From: Hyphomicrobiales bacterium
GTDB lineage: Bacteria; Pseudomonadota; Alphaproteobacteria; Rhizobiales; Rhizobiaceae
Direction of reading: 5' to 3'
DNA length: 64,000 nucleotides
Assembly: GCA_900469475.1 (NCBI GenBank)
Contig: UBXG01000012.1
Span: forward strand, 1-64,000
The notes beneath the pieces were generated by a model that saw only the letters and a program-made list of their open reading frames with translations, did no database searches and had not been told where the DNA came from. Positions 1 through 8,607 of this stretch are shown here, one piece after another (within the stretch, counting starts at the first letter, position 1; each line of letters begins with the position of its first letter). The translations under genes were made by a program, and so were the position numbers.

Positions 1-215
1 GATTATAAACGGGGATTTGTAAGTGCCGTTGAAATCCTGGAGATTTTTTCGCGATTAGTCGCGATTTCAGGATTCATTTTACGTCGCCTGCCGGAATCGT
101 CCAAATAGCCACTCCCAAGGGGCTGCTTGCGCCCTGTTGCAAGCATCGGATCCGCTCTCATTGCCAGCCGAACACCCAGGACCTAATAGACATCGAGAGA
201 TTGAAGGGAGCAGAC

Positions 216-314
216 ATGGTGCCTCTCGATAAAAGGCGGCGCGAGCCGCGTCGAACCCGCAAACTCCAGCTTTCGCCCATAAACATATGTGGAGCCAGCC
301 GGCGTGACATATAG
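216..314 (+). CDS. small leader ORF upstream of hrpB (hypothetical)
   Basis: A 32-codon ORF begins at ATG 216, five bases after a strong Shine-Dalgarno sequence (AAGGGAG, 204-210), and ends at TAG 312-314. The peptide is very basic, with an RRRE/RRTR cluster in its first half, and matches no family I recognise. It overlaps the GTG at 289 of hrpB. It also stops one base before an in-frame hrpB GTG at 316, the arrangement expected for termination-reinitiation. The good ribosome site and coupling geometry support translation. The short length means chance cannot be excluded. Confidence 0.35.
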   Translation: MVPLDKRRREPRRTRKLQLSPINICGASRRDI

Positions 315-2781
315 AGTGCCTTCATTGCCGGAGCTCCCGGTCTCGCATGTGCTTGCCGATATTGGCGCCGCGCTCAGTGGAGAGCGGCGCACGGTACTCT
401 CCGCGCCGCCCGGCGCCGGCAAGACGACGCAGGTGCCGCTTTATCTCTTAGGGCAGGCCTGGCGCGGCGATGGCAGGATCATTCTTCTGGAACCACGGCG
501 GCTGGCGGCAAGGGCCGCTGCTGCCCGCATGGCCTCGCTACTTGGCGAACAGGTCGGCGATACAGTCGGCTATCGTATGCGCCTCGACAACCGCATCTCT
601 TCCAAGACCCGCATTGAAGTGGTGACGGAGGGTGTCTTCGCGCGGATGATCCTTGACGATCCAGAACTATCAGGCATCTCCACCGTCATCTTCGACGAAT
701 TCCACGAGCGCTCATTGGATGCGGATTTCGGCCTGGCGCTGGCGCTCGACGTGCAATCGGCATTGCGCGACGATCTGCGCATCCTTGTTATGTCTGCAAC
801 GCTCGATGTGGAGCGCGTCGCAGCACTCCTCGACCATCCGCCTGTGATTGAAAGCATGGGCCGCAGCTTTCCGATCGATATCCGCCATCAGGATCGGCCA
901 GCGGGAGAGCGGATCGAGGATACGGTAACGCGGGCGATCCTCAACGCGCATACGAGCGAACAGGGTTCCATCCTCGCCTTCCTGCCCGGTCAGGCGGAAA
1001 TCACCCGCACGGTGGAGCGGCTTGAAGGCCGCTTCGGGTCGGAGACGATGATTGCGCCGCTCTACGGCAATCTCAGCCAAAAGGAGCAGGACGCGGCGAT
1101 AAAGCCGGCCGCGCCGGGCACACGCAAGATCGTACTGGCGACCTCGATCGCCGAAACCTCCATCACCATCGATGGCGTGCGCATCGTCATCGACAGCGGA
1201 TTACAGCGCCTACCTGTTTTCGAGGCTTCCACTGGCATCACGCGGCTGGAAACGGTGCGCGTGTCGCGTGCTTCGGCCGATCAGCGCGCCGGCCGTGCCG
1301 GGCGAACCGAGCCGGGCATTGCCATCCGGCTCTGGCATCCGGGGCAGACCGCGGCGCTTCCCGCCTTTACGCCGCCGCAAATCCTTTCCAGCGACCTTTC
1401 CGGCCTAGCGCTCGATCTCGCCCATTGGGGCGTGCAGGATCCGGCAACGCTTGCCTTCGTCGATCAGCCGCCTGCGACCACGCTAGCCGAGGCGCGGGCC
1501 TTGCTGCGGCAGCTGGGAGCGCTCGATGCGGAAAACGGGCTGACGGCGCGCGGCCGGCTGATGCGCGAGCTCGCCCTACCTCCGCGACTGGCGGCCATGG
1601 TGATTTCCGCTGGCGAATTCGGCCAGGCGCGGGAGGCGGCGCTGCTTGCTGTGCTGCTGACGGAACAAGGGCTTGGCGGCCAGAGCATCGATCTGGAAGA
1701 TCGTTTGCGGCGCTTCAAGACGGAGAAGGGCGAGCGGGCCGAGGCGGCGCGGCGGCTGGCCGGGCGCCTTGCTCAGGCTGCCGGCGGCAATGGCGGCTTT
1801 GCCGCTTCTACTCCTCCGCTTGCCGGCGCGCTGCTGCTGCATGCCTTTCCCGATCGGATCGCGCTGCAGCGCGGCGGGCGAGGACGTTTCGTCATGGCCA
1901 ATGGGCGCGGCGCGGAGCTGCCAGAGACCGAGCGGCTTGCGGGCGCGCAGATGCTTGTCATTGCCGACTTGACCGGACGTGCGGCGCAGGCGCGTATTCT
2001 GGCGGCGGCTGAGATTTCCCGCGCCGATGTTGAAGAACATCTGCCGGGCGAGATCCGCACCGAAGACCAGAGCTTCTTCGACAGAGCAAGCGGCCAGGTG
2101 CGGGCGCGGCGGGCGACAAGGCTCGGCGCCATCATCTTCGAAGAGATGCCTCTGCCCCGCCCCTCAGGTGAACAGGCGGCGAAGGCACTGGCCGAAGGTG
2201 TTCGCGAACTCGGGATTGACGTCCTGCCTTTTTCCAAAGATGCGGCGCAGCTGCGGGACAGGATCGGCTTCTTATACAGGACGATCGGCGAGCCCTGGCC
2301 CGATATGAGCGAGGAGGCGCTGCTTGCCCGACTCGACGAATGGTTCACGCCGTTTCAAAGCGATGCGCGCGGCCTCTCCGATATTTCGACCGGCGGACTT
2401 TCCAACGGGTTGATGTCTCTCGTGCCCCATGAGCTGCAGCGCGATCTCGCCCGAATGGCCCCGACGCATTTCGAAGCGCCCACCGGCCAGCGCCATCCCA
2501 TTCAATATGATGGCGAGGAACCGCTGTTGACCATTCGCGTGCAGGAGCTGTTCGGGCTGAAACAGCATCCGGCCATCGGCGGCGGCAGATTGCCGCTGGT
2601 GCTGGAATTGACATCGCCGGCGCACCGTCCGATCCAGACGACGCGGGACCTGCCGGGCTTCTGGGCTGGATCCTGGAAGGATGTGCGCGCCGATATGCGC
2701 GGCCGCTATCCGAGGCATCCTTGGCCGGAGGATCCGGCCGAGGCTTTGCCGACAACACGCGCCAAGCCACGGGGGACCTGA
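289..2781 (+). CDS. hrpB: ATP-dependent RNA helicase HrpB (DEAH-box)
   Basis: DEAH/RHA-type superfamily 2 helicase of about 830 residues, the usual HrpB length. Visible motifs are Walker A (GAGKT, about residues 42-46), DEFH as the DEAH box (136-139), SATL (motif III) and QRAGRAGR (motif VI). The C-terminal half matches the HrpB-specific region. The cellular substrate of HrpB is poorly defined. The longest start is GTG 289, which has no clear ribosome site. GTG 316, just after the stop of a small leader ORF, is in frame and gives an N-terminus closer to the family, so the true start may be 316. The stop lies 2 bases before actS, suggesting coupling. Confidence 0.93.
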   Translation: MEPAGVTYRVPSLPELPVSHVLADIGAALSGERRTVLSAPPGAGKTTQVPLYLLGQAWRGDGRIILLEPRRLAARAAAARMASLLGEQVGDTVGYRMRLDNRISSKTRIEVVTEGVFARMILDDPELSGISTVIFDEFHERSLDADFGLALALDVQSALRDDLRILVMSATLDVERVAALLDHPPVIESMGRSFPIDIRHQDRPAGERIEDTVTRAILNAHTSEQGSILAFLPGQAEITRTVERLEGRFGSETMIAPLYGNLSQKEQDAAIKPAAPGTRKIVLATSIAETSITIDGVRIVIDSGLQRLPVFEASTGITRLETVRVSRASADQRAGRAGRTEPGIAIRLWHPGQTAALPAFTPPQILSSDLSGLALDLAHWGVQDPATLAFVDQPPATTLAEARALLRQLGALDAENGLTARGRLMRELALPPRLAAMVISAGEFGQAREAALLAVLLTEQGLGGQSIDLEDRLRRFKTEKGERAEAARRLAGRLAQAAGGNGGFAASTPPLAGALLLHAFPDRIALQRGGRGRFVMANGRGAELPETERLAGAQMLVIADLTGRAAQARILAAAEISRADVEEHLPGEIRTEDQSFFDRASGQVRARRATRLGAIIFEEMPLPRPSGEQAAKALAEGVRELGIDVLPFSKDAAQLRDRIGFLYRTIGEPWPDMSEEALLARLDEWFTPFQSDARGLSDISTGGLSNGLMSLVPHELQRDLARMAPTHFEAPTGQRHPIQYDGEEPLLTIRVQELFGLKQHPAIGGGRLPLVLELTSPAHRPIQTTRDLPGFWAGSWKDVRADMRGRYPRHPWPEDPAEALPTTRAKPRGT

Positions 2782-2783
2782 CG

Positions 2784-4121
2784 ATGGCACGCTTCTTCCG
2801 GGGACTGGAAAAACTCTCCGAAGCTGAAATGAAGGCACAGGAGGGCCATCATACCAGCCGGCGGCTGAGATTGCAGACGCTGGTGCGGCTGCGCTGGCTG
2901 GCAGTCGGCGGTCAGACGGTGACGGTCATGATCGTCGCCTTCTGGCTGAAATTTCCGATGCCGCTCCTGCCATGCTGCGTGCTGATTGCCTGCCTTGCCT
3001 GGATCAACTTCTTCCTGACGCTACGCTACCCGCCGACGCACCGGCTGGAACCGCCGGCCGCCTTCGCGCTGCTCAGCCTCGATCTGCTGCAGCTCTGCGG
3101 GCTGCTCTTAATCACCGGTGGGCTTTCCAACCCTTTCTCGGCGCTGGTCTGCGTGCCCGTCATCATTTCCTTTGCCTCGCAGCCGATCCGCTACAGCATG
3201 CCACTCATCGGACTTGCGATGATCTGCATTACCGGTCTGGCATTCTCTCCCTTCCCCTTGCCTTGGTACGAAGGCGTTTCGGTCAGCGTGCATAGCGTCA
3301 TGCAGCTGGGCGTGTGGTGCTCCATCGCCTCCACCATGGCGTTTGCGGCCTTTTATGCCTATCGCGTCTCCATGGAAGCCTCGCAGCTTGCGGATGCTCT
3401 TTCAGCGACGGAGCTGGTGTTGCAGCGGGAAAAGCACCTGTCGCAGCTGGATGGGCTGGCGGCAGCGGCCGCACACGAACTCGGCACGCCGCTTGCGACG
3501 ATCAGCGTCGTCGCCAAGGAGATGGAGCGGGAGCTCAAAGAGGATGACCGATTCCGCGAGGACGTGGCGCTGCTACGCAGCCAGAGCGAGCGCTGCCGCG
3601 ACATCCTGCGGCGGCTGACGACACTCTCTTCCGAGGATGAGGCGCATATGCGGCGGCTGACGCTATCCTCGATGATGGAAGAGGTGATCGCGCCGCATCG
3701 CGAATTCGGAATCAAGCTGGAACTCATCGAAAAGAGTCCCCGCTCCGGCGAGCCTGTTCTGTCACGCAATGCCGGCATCATGTACGGCCTCGGCAACCTC
3801 GTCGAAAATGCGGTCGACTACGCCCGCAAGACTGTGACCGTCACGGTGGAATACACCGCCGAAACTCTGACTATTATCATCGAGGACGACGGCGGCGGGT
3901 ACTCGCCGGAAATACTGGCGCGGATCGGCGAACCCTATGTCACCTCCCGCCAGCGCGACGACACGGCAGGCGGGCTCGGGCTCGGGCTCTTCATCGCCAA
4001 GACGTTGCTGGAACGCTCTGGCGCTACACTTTCCTTCGGCAATCGCGATGCGGAGACGCCTGGAGCGCGCGTCCGCGTCGAATGGCCGCGCGTGTTAATC
4101 GACAGTAGTTCGACAAAATGA
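2784..4121 (+). CDS. actS: redox sensor histidine kinase ActS (RegB/PrrB family)
   Basis: Membrane sensor kinase of 445 residues. The N-terminal half holds about six hydrophobic segments and the quinone-site motif GGLSNPF (about 112-118) typical of RegB. The H-box AAHELGTPL places the phospho-acceptor at about His231, and Cys271 in the following helix matches the redox-active cysteine of RegB. An ATPase domain with DDGGGYS and GGLGLGL follows. The family autophosphorylates under reducing or low-oxygen conditions and passes phosphate to RegA/ActR. In rhizobia it is linked to acid tolerance and to carbon and nitrogen metabolism. ATG 2784 was chosen because it follows the hrpB stop directly; an in-frame upstream ATG at 2721 lies inside hrpB. 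Confidence 0.93.
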   Translation: MARFFRGLEKLSEAEMKAQEGHHTSRRLRLQTLVRLRWLAVGGQTVTVMIVAFWLKFPMPLLPCCVLIACLAWINFFLTLRYPPTHRLEPPAAFALLSLDLLQLCGLLLITGGLSNPFSALVCVPVIISFASQPIRYSMPLIGLAMICITGLAFSPFPLPWYEGVSVSVHSVMQLGVWCSIASTMAFAAFYAYRVSMEASQLADALSATELVLQREKHLSQLDGLAAAAAHELGTPLATISVVAKEMERELKEDDRFREDVALLRSQSERCRDILRRLTTLSSEDEAHMRRLTLSSMMEEVIAPHREFGIKLELIEKSPRSGEPVLSRNAGIMYGLGNLVENAVDYARKTVTVTVEYTAETLTIIIEDDGGGYSPEILARIGEPYVTSRQRDDTAGGLGLGLFIAKTLLERSGATLSFGNRDAETPGARVRVEWPRVLIDSSSTK

Positions 4122-4196
4122 TTTTCGCGGCTTAAAACTGCCATCGTCAAAATTGGTTGAATATGCAGGCGGATGGTCGCCGGGATAGAAGATAAA

Positions 4197-4784
4197 ATGA
4201 CGGATAAGGAAAGCGTGGCCCCGCAAGCAGGGGCCAAGGATGCCGAGGCCCATATCGGCCCGGATACTACATTGCTGATCGTCGATGACGACGGCCCCTT
4301 TCTACGCCGGCTGGCGCGGGCAATGGAGACACGCGGCTTTGTAGTCGAGACGGCGGAATCCGTCGCGGAAGGCGTTGCCAAATCCAAGGCGACCCCGCCG
4401 AAATATGCCGTGGTCGACCTTCGCCTCGGTGACGGCAACGGGCTCGACGTGATCGAAGCCATCCGCCAGCGTCGGGACGACACCCATATTGTAGTGCTGA
4501 CGGGCTATGGCAACATCGCGACGGCGGTGACCGCCGTCAAGCTCGGCGCGCTCGACTATCTCGCCAAGCCCGCCGATGCAGACGACGTCTATGCCGCGCT
4601 GACGCAGCGCCCTGGTGAAAAGGCCGAAGTGCCTGAAAACCCGATGTCTGCGGACCGCGTGCGCTGGGAGCATATTCAGCGCGTCTATGAAATGTGTGAG
4701 CGCAATGTCTCCGAGACGGCTCGCCGGCTCAACATGCATCGCCGCACCTTGCAGCGCATCCTTGCCAAGCGGGCGCCGAAATAG
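4197..4784 (+). CDS. actR: response regulator ActR (RegA/PrrA family)
   Basis: Two-domain regulator of 195 residues and partner of the ActS kinase 75 bases upstream. The receiver domain carries the acidic pocket VDDD and a phospho-acceptor at about Asp74 (VVDLRLGDG). After a proline-containing linker comes the Fis-type helix-turn-helix (SETARRLNMHRRTLQRIL), which is almost invariant in RegA homologues. ATG 4197 is preferred over the in-frame ATG 4173 because the family N-terminus is short and acidic. No terminator is obvious before the convergent mmcB. Confidence 0.94.
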   Translation: MTDKESVAPQAGAKDAEAHIGPDTTLLIVDDDGPFLRRLARAMETRGFVVETAESVAEGVAKSKATPPKYAVVDLRLGDGNGLDVIEAIRQRRDDTHIVVLTGYGNIATAVTAVKLGALDYLAKPADADDVYAALTQRPGEKAEVPENPMSADRVRWEHIQRVYEMCERNVSETARRLNMHRRTLQRILAKRAPK

Positions 4785-4843
4785 AGCATACTTTGCCTCG
4801 GGAGAAGGGCGCTGTAAGTGCGAGTTGCAAAAACCACTCGAAG

Positions 4844-5380
4844 CTAAAGCTCCCCATCCCCTTCATCCGCCCTTCGGGCACCTTCGCCCCGAGGGGAGAA
4901 GGCAAAATCTTTACCCGTTGCCCACTCGGCCAGCATTAGGCGCTGGGCTGCGGCGCGGGAGAAGTTGAGCGTTACCGACTTGCGCGTCGCCGGCGGCAGG
5001 CGATGCTCCGGCGCCTCGCGGATCATATGGGCGCCATAACCGTCTGACAGAAAGAGCCCGCAATCTTCCGGGAAGATATCCAGGGGCACGTCCTTGTGCG
5101 TCGCGAAGAACATCCGGTCGCAATGCTGCCGGTATTCGGGCCATTTGCGGTCGACGCGGAAATCCTCGATCGAGGTCTTGATCTCGATGATCCAGATCTC
5201 GCCCTTTTCCGAAAGGCTGATGAGATCGGCGCGGCGACCGCTGGCGAGCGGCAGCTCCGGTAGCACGGCGTGACGCATGTCGTGCAGTAATAGTTGCACG
5301 CCCTTGCGTACAAGCATGGCCCGTTCCGACTGCCGACCATCTATTAACGGATTGTTATTGTAAACGTTCAAAATCGTCAT
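4844..5380 (-). CDS. mmcB: MmcB-family DNA repair protein
   Basis: Protein of 178 residues resembling MmcB, a mitomycin-C-resistance nuclease-like protein known from Caulobacter. The core shows a PD-(D/E)XK-like arrangement, with GRRADLI followed by IIEIKTS, as in restriction-fold nucleases. The last 18 or so residues (starting FSPRGEG) are encoded by an intergenic palindromic repeat at 4847-4906 and are therefore probably not ancestral. The gene diverges from the L,D-transpeptidase. The start at 5380 is the longest ORF; no strong ribosome site decides it. Confidence 0.8.
   Translation of the reverse strand: MTILNVYNNNPLIDGRQSERAMLVRKGVQLLLHDMRHAVLPELPLASGRRADLISLSEKGEIWIIEIKTSIEDFRVDRKWPEYRQHCDRMFFATHKDVPLDIFPEDCGLFLSDGYGAHMIREAPEHRLPPATRKSVTLNFSRAAAQRLMLAEWATGKDFAFSPRGEGARRADEGDGEL
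4847..4909. repeat. short GC-rich palindromic intergenic repeat
   Basis: A 60-base element with CCCC/GGGG arms (CTCCCCATCCCCTTCATCC ... CGAGGGGAGAAGG). Its sequence resembles the dispersed repeats at 20763-20808 and 20866-20914 and recalls the palindromic intergenic elements common in rhizobial genomes. It lies between actR and mmcB and is read through by the 3' end of mmcB. Confidence 0.6.
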
Positions 5381-5482
5381 GAATTGTCTCGGGGACAGGC
5401 CTGGCGTTGTTGCAAAAAAACCATGTCCTTCTAATTTGCGCGCCGGCGCTATTTTTGTAGGGCCAGAGCAGCTTGCAAAGCC

Positions 5483-5504
5483 AAGTTTAATGGAAAATAA
5501 ACTT
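5483..5504. promoter_or_regulatory. inverted repeat AAGTTTA-N8-TAAACTT upstream of L,D-transpeptidase
   Basis: A perfect 7-base inverted repeat with an 8-base spacer lies in the AT-rich divergent region between mmcB and the L,D-transpeptidase, 58 bases before the preferred start codon of the latter. It could be an operator or a hairpin in the leader. No regulator is suggested by sequence alone. Confidence 0.35.
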
Positions 5505-5561
5505 TAGACAAAGATGGTTGATAGCCATCCGTTTCCCGCCACGAAAATTCAAGAGACTTCC

Positions 5562-6236
5562 ATGCGCATCCGTAATGCTATGACCGCACTCGGCCTTGTC
5601 GCAATGCTCGCATCGGCTGGCTATGCCACCACCGCCGCAGCAGCGCCGGCCGCTACCGCAAATTCGGCTACCGAGACCATCAAGACGTTCGATGGCGATT
5701 ATGGTGTGACGACCGACAATGGCTTTCAGCTGCCGGCGATCCCGATCCAGAAGGTGAAGCCGCAGTTCCGCCGTCAGATCGTCGAATACAAGACGGATGA
5801 GGCCGAAGGCACGATCATCGTCAACACGCGCGAGCGTCACCTCTATTACATCCTCGGCAATGGCGAAGCGATGCGCTACGGCATCGGCGTCGGCAAGCAG
5901 GGCTTCTCCTGGTCCGGCACCGCCTATGTTGCCTGGAAGCAGGAATGGCCGAATTGGCATCCGCCGAAGGAAATGGCTGTTCGCCGTCCGGAAATCGCCA
6001 AGTATGTCGATGGCGGCATGAACCCGGGCCTGTCGAACCCGCTCGGCGCGCGCGCCATGTATCTCTATAATGAAAAGGGCCAAGATACGCTGTTCCGCCT
6101 GCACGGCACGCCGGAATGGGCTTCGATTGGCACCGCCGCGTCCTCTGGCTGCATCCGCTTGATCAATCAGGACGTGATCGATCTCTACAGCCGCGTTCTT
6201 CCGGGCCGCAGCACCAAGGTTGTCGTGGTCCAGTAA
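5562..6236 (+). CDS. L,D-transpeptidase (ErfK/YbiS/YcfS/YnhG family)
   Basis: Exported peptidoglycan cross-linking enzyme of 224 residues. The first 28 or so residues (MRIRNAMTALGLVAML, ending near ATTAAAAP) look like a Sec signal peptide. The YkuD catalytic domain ends in HGT and SSGCIRL, giving an active-site Cys at about 197. The family forms 3-3 cross-links or attaches proteins to peptidoglycan, which is relevant to polar-growing Rhizobiales rich in such links. An in-frame ATG 5514 would add 16 residues before the signal peptide, so ATG 5562 is preferred. A bidirectional terminator follows at 6256-6289. Confidence 0.9.
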   Translation: MRIRNAMTALGLVAMLASAGYATTAAAAPAATANSATETIKTFDGDYGVTTDNGFQLPAIPIQKVKPQFRRQIVEYKTDEAEGTIIVNTRERHLYYILGNGEAMRYGIGVGKQGFSWSGTAYVAWKQEWPNWHPPKEMAVRRPEIAKYVDGGMNPGLSNPLGARAMYLYNEKGQDTLFRLHGTPEWASIGTAASSGCIRLINQDVIDLYSRVLPGRSTKVVVVQ

Positions 6237-6255
6237 TCACTGGGAATTCGCATTG

Positions 6256-6289
6256 AAAAAGCCGCCGCATATCGTCCGGCGGCTTTTTT
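6256..6289. terminator. bidirectional intrinsic terminator (L,D-transpeptidase / glcB)
   Basis: AAAAA-GCCGCCG, a 9-base loop, then CGGCGGC-TTTTTT. The poly-A on one side and poly-T on the other allow termination from both strands. It sits between the convergent ends of the transpeptidase gene and glcB. Confidence 0.88.
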
Positions 6290-6320
6290 GTTTGCGTTTT
6301 TCAACTGCCCTCCGGCAGGC

Positions 6321-8489
6321 CTATCCCGCCTGCTTTGCCTTCAGCTCGATACGGCGGCGATGCAGGACCGGTTCGGTATAGCCGTTCGGCTGCTCGCGTC
6401 CCTTGAGGACGAGATCGAGCGCTGCCTGGAAGGCGACGGAGCCGTCGAAATTGCCGGCCATGGGAATATAATTGGGATCGCCGGCATTCTGCTGATCGAC
6501 GACGGCGGCCATACGCTTCATCGTTTCGACAATCTGCGCTTCGCTGATGACCTTGTGGTGCAGCCAGTTCGCCATATGCTGCGCCGAGATGCGCAAGGTA
6601 GCTCTGTCCTCCATCAAGCCGACATTGTTGATGTCAGGCACCTTGGAGCAGCCTACGCCCTGATCCACCCAGCGCACGACATAGCCGAGAATGCCCTGGC
6701 TGTTGTTGTCGATCTCGCGCTGGATTTCCTCCGGCGTCCAGTTCGGCCGCGAGGCGACCGGCACGGAGAGGATGTCTGACAGCTTGGCGCGGGCGCGGCT
6801 CTTCAGGCTCTTCTGGACATCGGCGACATTGACGCGGTGGTAGTGGGTGGCGTGCAGCGTCGCTGCTGTCGGGGACGGCACCCAGGCGGTGTTGGCGCCG
6901 GCCTTGGGATGGGCGATCTTCTGCTCGAGCATGGCGGCCATCAGGTCCGGCATCGCCCACATGCCCTTGCCGATCTGGGCATGACCGGAGAGGCCGCATT
7001 CGAGGCCGATATCGACATTCCAGTTCTCATAGGCGCCGATCCAGGCAGCCTGCTTCATATCGCCCTTGCGGATCATCGGGCCGGCTTCCATCGAGCTATG
7101 GATCTCGTCGCCGGTGCGATCGAGGAAGCCGGTGTTGATGAAGACGACGCGCTCGCGGGCGGCGCGGATGGCTTCCTTAAGGTTGACCGTCGTGCGGCGC
7201 TCCTCGTCCATGATGCCCATCTTCATGGTGTTCCTGGCCATGCCGAGCAAATCTTCGACGCGCGTAAAGATATCGACGGCGAAGGCGACCTCTTCGGGCC
7301 CGTGCATCTTCGGCTTGACGACATACATCGAGCCGGTACGGGAATTCTTGCGGCGGCCGTTCGGGCCGATGTCGTAGAGCGCGATCAGGCCGGTGATGGC
7401 GGCGTCCATGATGCCTTCCGGCACCTCGTTGCCGTCGCGGTCGAGGATGGCTGGATTGGTCATCAGGTGGCCGACATTGCGGACCAGCATGAGGGAACGG
7501 CAATGCAGGTCGAAGGTGGTGCCGTCCGGCGCGGTATAGGCGAGATCGGGGTTCAGCCGGCGCGTGAAGGTCTTGTCACCCTTGACGACTTCCTCTGTCA
7601 GATCGCCCTTCATCAGGCCGAGCCAGTTGCGATAAACCTCCGCCTTGTCCTCGGCATCGACGGCTGCGATCGAATCCTCGCAGTCCATGATCGTCGTGAT
7701 TGCCGATTCCAGGCGGACATCGGAAATGCCCGCCGGATCGGACTTGCCAATGGCCGTGCCCGTGTCGATGACGATTTCGATATGGATGCCGTTCTGCTTC
7801 AGCAGGATATGGGTGGGGACAGCGGCATCGCCCAGATAGCCGGCGAAATGGCTGCTATCGGCCAGCTTTACAGCGCCGCCGTTGGTCGTAACCGCTAAGG
7901 CGCCATCCTTTACGGCAAGGTCGGTGACGTCCTTCCAGCTTGCACCGGCGAGCGGCACGGTGGAATCCAGAAAATCACGAACCCAGGCGATGACCTTCTC
8001 GCCGCGCTTGGGATTGTAACCCCTGCCCTTTTCCGCGCCATCGGTCTCGGGAATGGCATCGGTGCCGTAGAGCGCGTCGTAAAGCGATCCCCAGCGGGCA
8101 TTGGCCGCGTTCAGGGCATAGCGGGCATTCATGACGGGAACGACGAGTTGCGGGCCGGCGATCTCTGAGATTTCCGGGTCGACATTGGCGGTCGAGATCG
8201 TGAAGGCCGGGCCTTCGGGCACGATGTAGCCAATCTCGCGCAGGAAGGCTTCGTAGGCGGCGAGATCGACCGGGGCGCCGTTCTTGCGGTACCAATCGTC
8301 AAGTGCTGCCTGCATGCGGTCACGCTTGGCGAGAAGCTCACGGTTCCTTGGCGCGAGATCGTGGACGATCTTGGAAAAGCCGGCGAAGAAGGCCTCCGCA
8401 TCCACGCCGGAACCGGGCAGCGCCTCCTTGATGAGGAAATCGTAGAGGACCTGTTCGATCTGAAGCCCGTGTTTTTCAATGCGGCTCAT
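6321..8489 (-). CDS. glcB: malate synthase G
   Basis: Glyoxylate plus acetyl-CoA to malate; 722 residues, the standard length for the monomeric G isoform. Recognisable family segments include VKPKMHGPEEV, the acidic GLECGLSGHAQIGKGMW region and NNVGLMEDRATLRIS near the C-terminus. It serves growth on acetate, fatty acids or glycolate. No isocitrate lyase gene is present in the window. The 118-base gap upstream (8490-8607) contains TTGCCA (8534-8539) and TGGCAA (8569-8574) as a loose inverted pair, too weak to call an operator. Confidence 0.97.
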   Translation of the reverse strand: MSRIEKHGLQIEQVLYDFLIKEALPGSGVDAEAFFAGFSKIVHDLAPRNRELLAKRDRMQAALDDWYRKNGAPVDLAAYEAFLREIGYIVPEGPAFTISTANVDPEISEIAGPQLVVPVMNARYALNAANARWGSLYDALYGTDAIPETDGAEKGRGYNPKRGEKVIAWVRDFLDSTVPLAGASWKDVTDLAVKDGALAVTTNGGAVKLADSSHFAGYLGDAAVPTHILLKQNGIHIEIVIDTGTAIGKSDPAGISDVRLESAITTIMDCEDSIAAVDAEDKAEVYRNWLGLMKGDLTEEVVKGDKTFTRRLNPDLAYTAPDGTTFDLHCRSLMLVRNVGHLMTNPAILDRDGNEVPEGIMDAAITGLIALYDIGPNGRRKNSRTGSMYVVKPKMHGPEEVAFAVDIFTRVEDLLGMARNTMKMGIMDEERRTTVNLKEAIRAARERVVFINTGFLDRTGDEIHSSMEAGPMIRKGDMKQAAWIGAYENWNVDIGLECGLSGHAQIGKGMWAMPDLMAAMLEQKIAHPKAGANTAWVPSPTAATLHATHYHRVNVADVQKSLKSRARAKLSDILSVPVASRPNWTPEEIQREIDNNSQGILGYVVRWVDQGVGCSKVPDINNVGLMEDRATLRISAQHMANWLHHKVISEAQIVETMKRMAAVVDQQNAGDPNYIPMAGNFDGSVAFQAALDLVLKGREQPNGYTEPVLHRRRIELKAKQAG

Positions 8490-8607
8490 GCCATATACTC
8501 CTCAAGGCCGTTCCACGGCTCAATTTTTACATGTTGCCACTTTGCTCACGGTTTCACTTCTGTCAATTTGGCAATGGTTCGAAAGATTTATGCCACTCGG
8601 GAAATAA

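Noticed and set aside
5381..5482. Possible promoter motifs upstream of the L,D-transpeptidase
   Set aside because: No combination of -35 and -10 hexamers with 16-18 spacing stood out beyond the inverted repeat already listed.
8534..8574. TTGCCA ... TGGCAA inverted pair upstream of glcB
   Set aside because: Six-base arms with a 29-base spacer are common by chance, and no known glcB regulator motif is matched.
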